Source: Bacteroidaceae bacterium
Lineage (GTDB): Bacteria; Bacteroidota; Bacteroidia; Bacteroidales; Bacteroidaceae
Direction: 5' to 3'
Assembly (NCBI GenBank): GCA_017615245.1
Contig: JAGAAL010000043.1
Coordinates: 33,550-97,549, forward strand
Length of the DNA stretch: 64,000 nt
The notes under the pieces were generated by a model. It had not been told where the DNA came from. It saw only the letters and a program-made list of their open reading frames with translations, and made no database searches. Position numbers and translations under genes: made by a program. The first letter of the stretch is position 1. The number at the start of each line of letters is the position of its first letter. Shown in pieces: positions 63,001 through 64,000 of this stretch.

Positions 63001-63190
63001 CAACCATCTTTGTTGTGTCTTCCGTCATAATCTGGATGGTTGCACGCACTAAAGCATCTCCTTCTTCAGAGTCTTTAACGAAGCCGGTAACGTTAGCTTT
63101 AGTCTTTTTTGTTGTTTTAGTATCGGTTTGAGCTGAAACCGTCAAACCTGCGAATACTACTAGTAAAGCAATAGAAAGTAATTTTTTCAT
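60011..63190 (-). CDS. TonB-type outer membrane beta-barrel protein with Gly/Met-rich segments
   Basis: A 1059-residue outer membrane protein. Signal peptide (ending VSAQ), a carboxypeptidase-regulatory-like domain (about 32-115, GFVKDSEEGDALVRATIQI), a TonB-plug-like domain (about 130-230, KLPGAEVDSDGTIKINGKTI) and a large barrel of the OMP_b-brl_3 kind. Two unusual features: a Gly/Met/Arg stretch after the plug (about residues 284-302, GGGGMGMGRGGGGGGGG) and a C-terminal tail of repeated GGMPMGGG units ending GGGRF. The terminal Phe fits barrel assembly. No SusD partner. Substrate unknown; divergent from glnN. Confidence 0.9.
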   Translation of the reverse strand: MKKLLSIALLVVFAGLTVSAQTDTKTTKKTKANVTGFVKDSEEGDALVRATIQIMTEDTTKMVAGGVTNTLGGYTIKNVEEGTYIVKISYLGYHNFTRKITVRNGETIHNVGTTLLIPNTILIEGAVVTAALPQMEVREDTIIFNADAFKVPEGSVLEDLVKKLPGAEVDSDGTIKINGKTIQRILVNGKEFFSNDKDMAMKNIPTEIIENIKTYDRASDQERLTNIADGNEETVIDLTVKKGMNKGWFGNFDLGVGTEDQYANRINLNRFIDDNFQASIIGNLNSNGGGGMGMGRGGGGGGGGKNRNGQVGINAVASKDRKYEIGGNIRYNARKSENQSKSSSENIRYGYKTYSNRLSDSRSHNDNANAEFRIELQLDSLTTMLVRPVIGFGNSFSTSSGRNNEFNADPYSIIGIENEFEQDAMIPNSIRTNRNNSNSLSFSDNKQVSANMTISRRFKTRNRNLSFNGSFNINTSDGDNFNGSNATYFQVKTDSTFNPATNEWEYTYRTQPTYRYRLSPTNNKSFSAGFTYSEPVATNLILQTSYSYSYNYRKSMSDTYDLINKYKRDPNDPSGTGFESVWNNRDQVWDKVTYPSNWAALGDTILEKLGMLPDWYYEDQELYLSDDLTNHNKNIDSNHNINIQVRWNSNFITSSIGVQMVPQSQHIEQNYMGVDIDTTRHFFKISPSLQFRYRFNRQNQLNFSYRMQMNQPSITNLLNIVDDSNPLNIRMGNPELKNSFNHNFSLGWQNYVTSTMQSYNVNASFSMTSNNVSSRTQHDPTTGQSVTMPMNISGNWNSSVNFGFNTPLFANERLMLNTSTRASYNNNVSYLSKQVMGADGKPVVLDYVGGRAIYQYDDLKNQTNNLTLGENIRLNYRQDYWDIGISGNINYTHQKNKYQEVNSPNTFSFNYGVESNGNFNNGWGYSTNISMSSRRGYASKEANSNELVWNAQVSYRFLKGRAATISLQAYDILNNRKNFNRNISANGRTDTWTQTVNSYIMAHFIYRFNFFGSASGRRELRQQRAARQANMPMAPAGGGMPMGGGGMPMGGGMPGGGRF

Positions 63191-63360
63191 TTGTTTTTAA
63201 AATTAATTACGCTATTATGACGCCTAAAGTGAAAAAAGGTTTAATGATTTTGCAGAAAACTTAAAAGTGTTTCAGACCAATCCTTTATATTTAAATAAGG
63301 TAGTAAATTTATTCAATAATTAAGGTTTATTAGCGAAGACTTATGTAAAAAGTGAAAAAA

Positions 63361-63388
63361 CTCTAAACTCTAAACTCTAAACTCTAAA
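63361..63388. repeat. Heptamer tandem repeat (CTCTAAA x4) in the glnN promoter
   Basis: Four exact copies of CTCTAAA, ending eight bases before the -7 box of glnN, at the place where the -33 element should be. Confidence 0.92.
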
Positions 63389-63396
63389 CTTTTTTG

Positions 63397-63404
63397 TACC
63401 TTTG
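63397..63404 (+). promoter_or_regulatory. Promoter -7 box for glnN
   Basis: TACCTTTGCA preceded by a T run and the heptamer repeat; leader of about 17 bases to ATG 63428. The rest of the 63191-63360 divergent gap shows no further clear signal. Confidence 0.7.
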
Positions 63405-63427
63405 CACCCAAGTTTTAGAAGCATATT

Positions 63428-64000
63428 ATGAGCAAACTGAGATTTGATGTAGTGCAGGACGCTTTCAAGAAGAAAGCCATTCCTGCTGAGGCTCCCACGG
63501 AGCGCCCTTCAAAGTATTTCGGGGAACTGGTATTCAACCGCGAAAAGATGCGCAAGTATCTGGATGTGTCAACCTATAACGATTTGGTTGACTGTATCGA
63601 TAACGGTAAGCCACTCGACCGTGCGATTGCTAATCAAGTAGCCGAAGGTATGAAGACCTGGGCGATGGAACATCATGTGACACATGTCACCCACTGGTTC
63701 CAGCCACTCACCGAAGGCACAGCCGAGAAGCACGACTCGTTCATGGAGTACGATAAGAAAGGCGGTATGATAGAGGAGTTCGACGGTAAGTCGCTCAGCC
63801 AGCAGGAACCCGATGCCAGCTCGTTCCCAAGCGGCGGCATCCGTGCCACCTTCGAGGCCCGCGGCTATACGGCATGGGATCCTACGTCACCAGTATTCAT
63901 CCAGGACGACACCCTCTGTATCCCAACCGTCTTCATATCATACACAGGAGAGGCACTCGACTACAAGACCCCGCTGAAGAAGTCGCTCAAGGCCGTGAGC
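63428..64000 (+). CDS. glnN: Glutamine synthetase type III, N-terminal part (cut by window end)
   Basis: The frame is open from ATG 63428 to the window end (191 codons). The translation begins [17 protein letters not shown] and contains [36 protein letters not shown] and [15 protein letters not shown], signatures of the GSIII (GlnN) family common in Bacteroidales. The enzyme makes glutamine from glutamate, ammonia and ATP; full length in the family is about 730 residues, so roughly a quarter is seen. The start is supported by the promoter just upstream. Confidence 0.96.
   Translation, partial: MSKLRFDVVQDAFKKKAIPAEAPTERPSKYFGELVFNREKMRKYLDVSTYNDLVDCIDNGKPLDRAIANQVAEGMKTWAMEHHVTHVTHWFQPLTEGTAEKHDSFMEYDKKGGMIEEFDGKSLSQQEPDASSFPSGGIRATFEARGYTAWDPTSPVFIQDDTLCIPTVFISYTGEALDYKTPLKKSLKAVS

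Noticed and set aside
63361-63388. CRISPR-like or telomere-like array
   Set aside because: The unit is only seven bases with no spacers, so it is a simple tandem repeat; no cas genes or CRISPR-length repeats are seen anywhere in the window.

Overview
The window looks like a chromosomal segment of a Bacteroidales bacterium, most probably a Prevotella-type organism. At about 18 places there are promoter -7 boxes of the Bacteroidetes type (TAnnTTTG, usually TAACTTTGCA or TACCTTTGCA), some with a TTTG box about 20 bases upstream. Other pointers are a type III glutamine synthetase, two-subunit methylmalonyl-CoA mutase, a DPP4-like peptidase, TonB receptors, a GH10/CBM6 xylanase, a type IX (CHU_C-type) cargo domain and weak ribosome-binding sites. 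I see no prophage, insertion sequence or CRISPR array. Species is not determinable by eye.

Layout. 71-6285 (minus): one compact run, AspT/YidE-type transporter, CcdA-like membrane protein, YfcE-like phosphoesterase, a hypothetical membrane protein and a large MscS channel. 6354-8494 (minus): cytidylate-kinase-like protein and MATE transporter. 8495-9091: a palindromic AT-rich element and a promoter driving a candidate structured RNA. 9092-18165 (minus): a five-gene operon in which a DUF6057-type membrane protein plus a CxxCH-containing beta-propeller lipoprotein occur twice in tandem, followed by a DPP4-like peptidase. 18298-22368 (minus): mutA-mutB. 22693-23244 (minus): DUF4359-like protein. 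23690-31328 (plus): a YuaF/NfeD-flotillin cluster, DUF4861 protein, AraC regulator, TonB receptor and calycin-like protein. 31635-34301 (minus): a modular xylanase. 34541-39188 (plus): pheT, yebC, three small genes and tRNA-Ser(CGA), whose gene overlaps the end of the preceding CDS. 39434-39643 (plus): a small winged-helix protein. 39706-49984 (minus): TPR protein, ribH, tamB, nadE, ettA and a secreted nuclease. 50943-59690 (plus): a gene fragment, a type IX-secreted protein, uvrA, a hydrolase-DUF1653 fusion, ispE, ligA, dapA. 60011-63190 (minus): a TonB-type outer membrane protein. 63428-64000 (plus, cut by the window end): glnN.

Most genes are housekeeping or envelope functions. The most unusual content is of three kinds. 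(1) The duplicated DUF6057/propeller cassette with retained haem-type CxxCH motifs. (2) A set of degenerate tandem repeats with a strict 7-base period at seven loci, lying in promoters, at a start codon, inside a TonB receptor and inside a signal peptide where copy-number change would shift the frame. (3) A GC-rich palindrome family found both between genes and in frame inside genes; comparison of the two propeller paralogues shows one insertion directly. The tRNA-Ser gene encodes the C-terminus and stop codon of the neighbouring protein, so tRNA maturation and translation of that message conflict.

All calls come from reading the sequence and recalled family knowledge; no database search was run.
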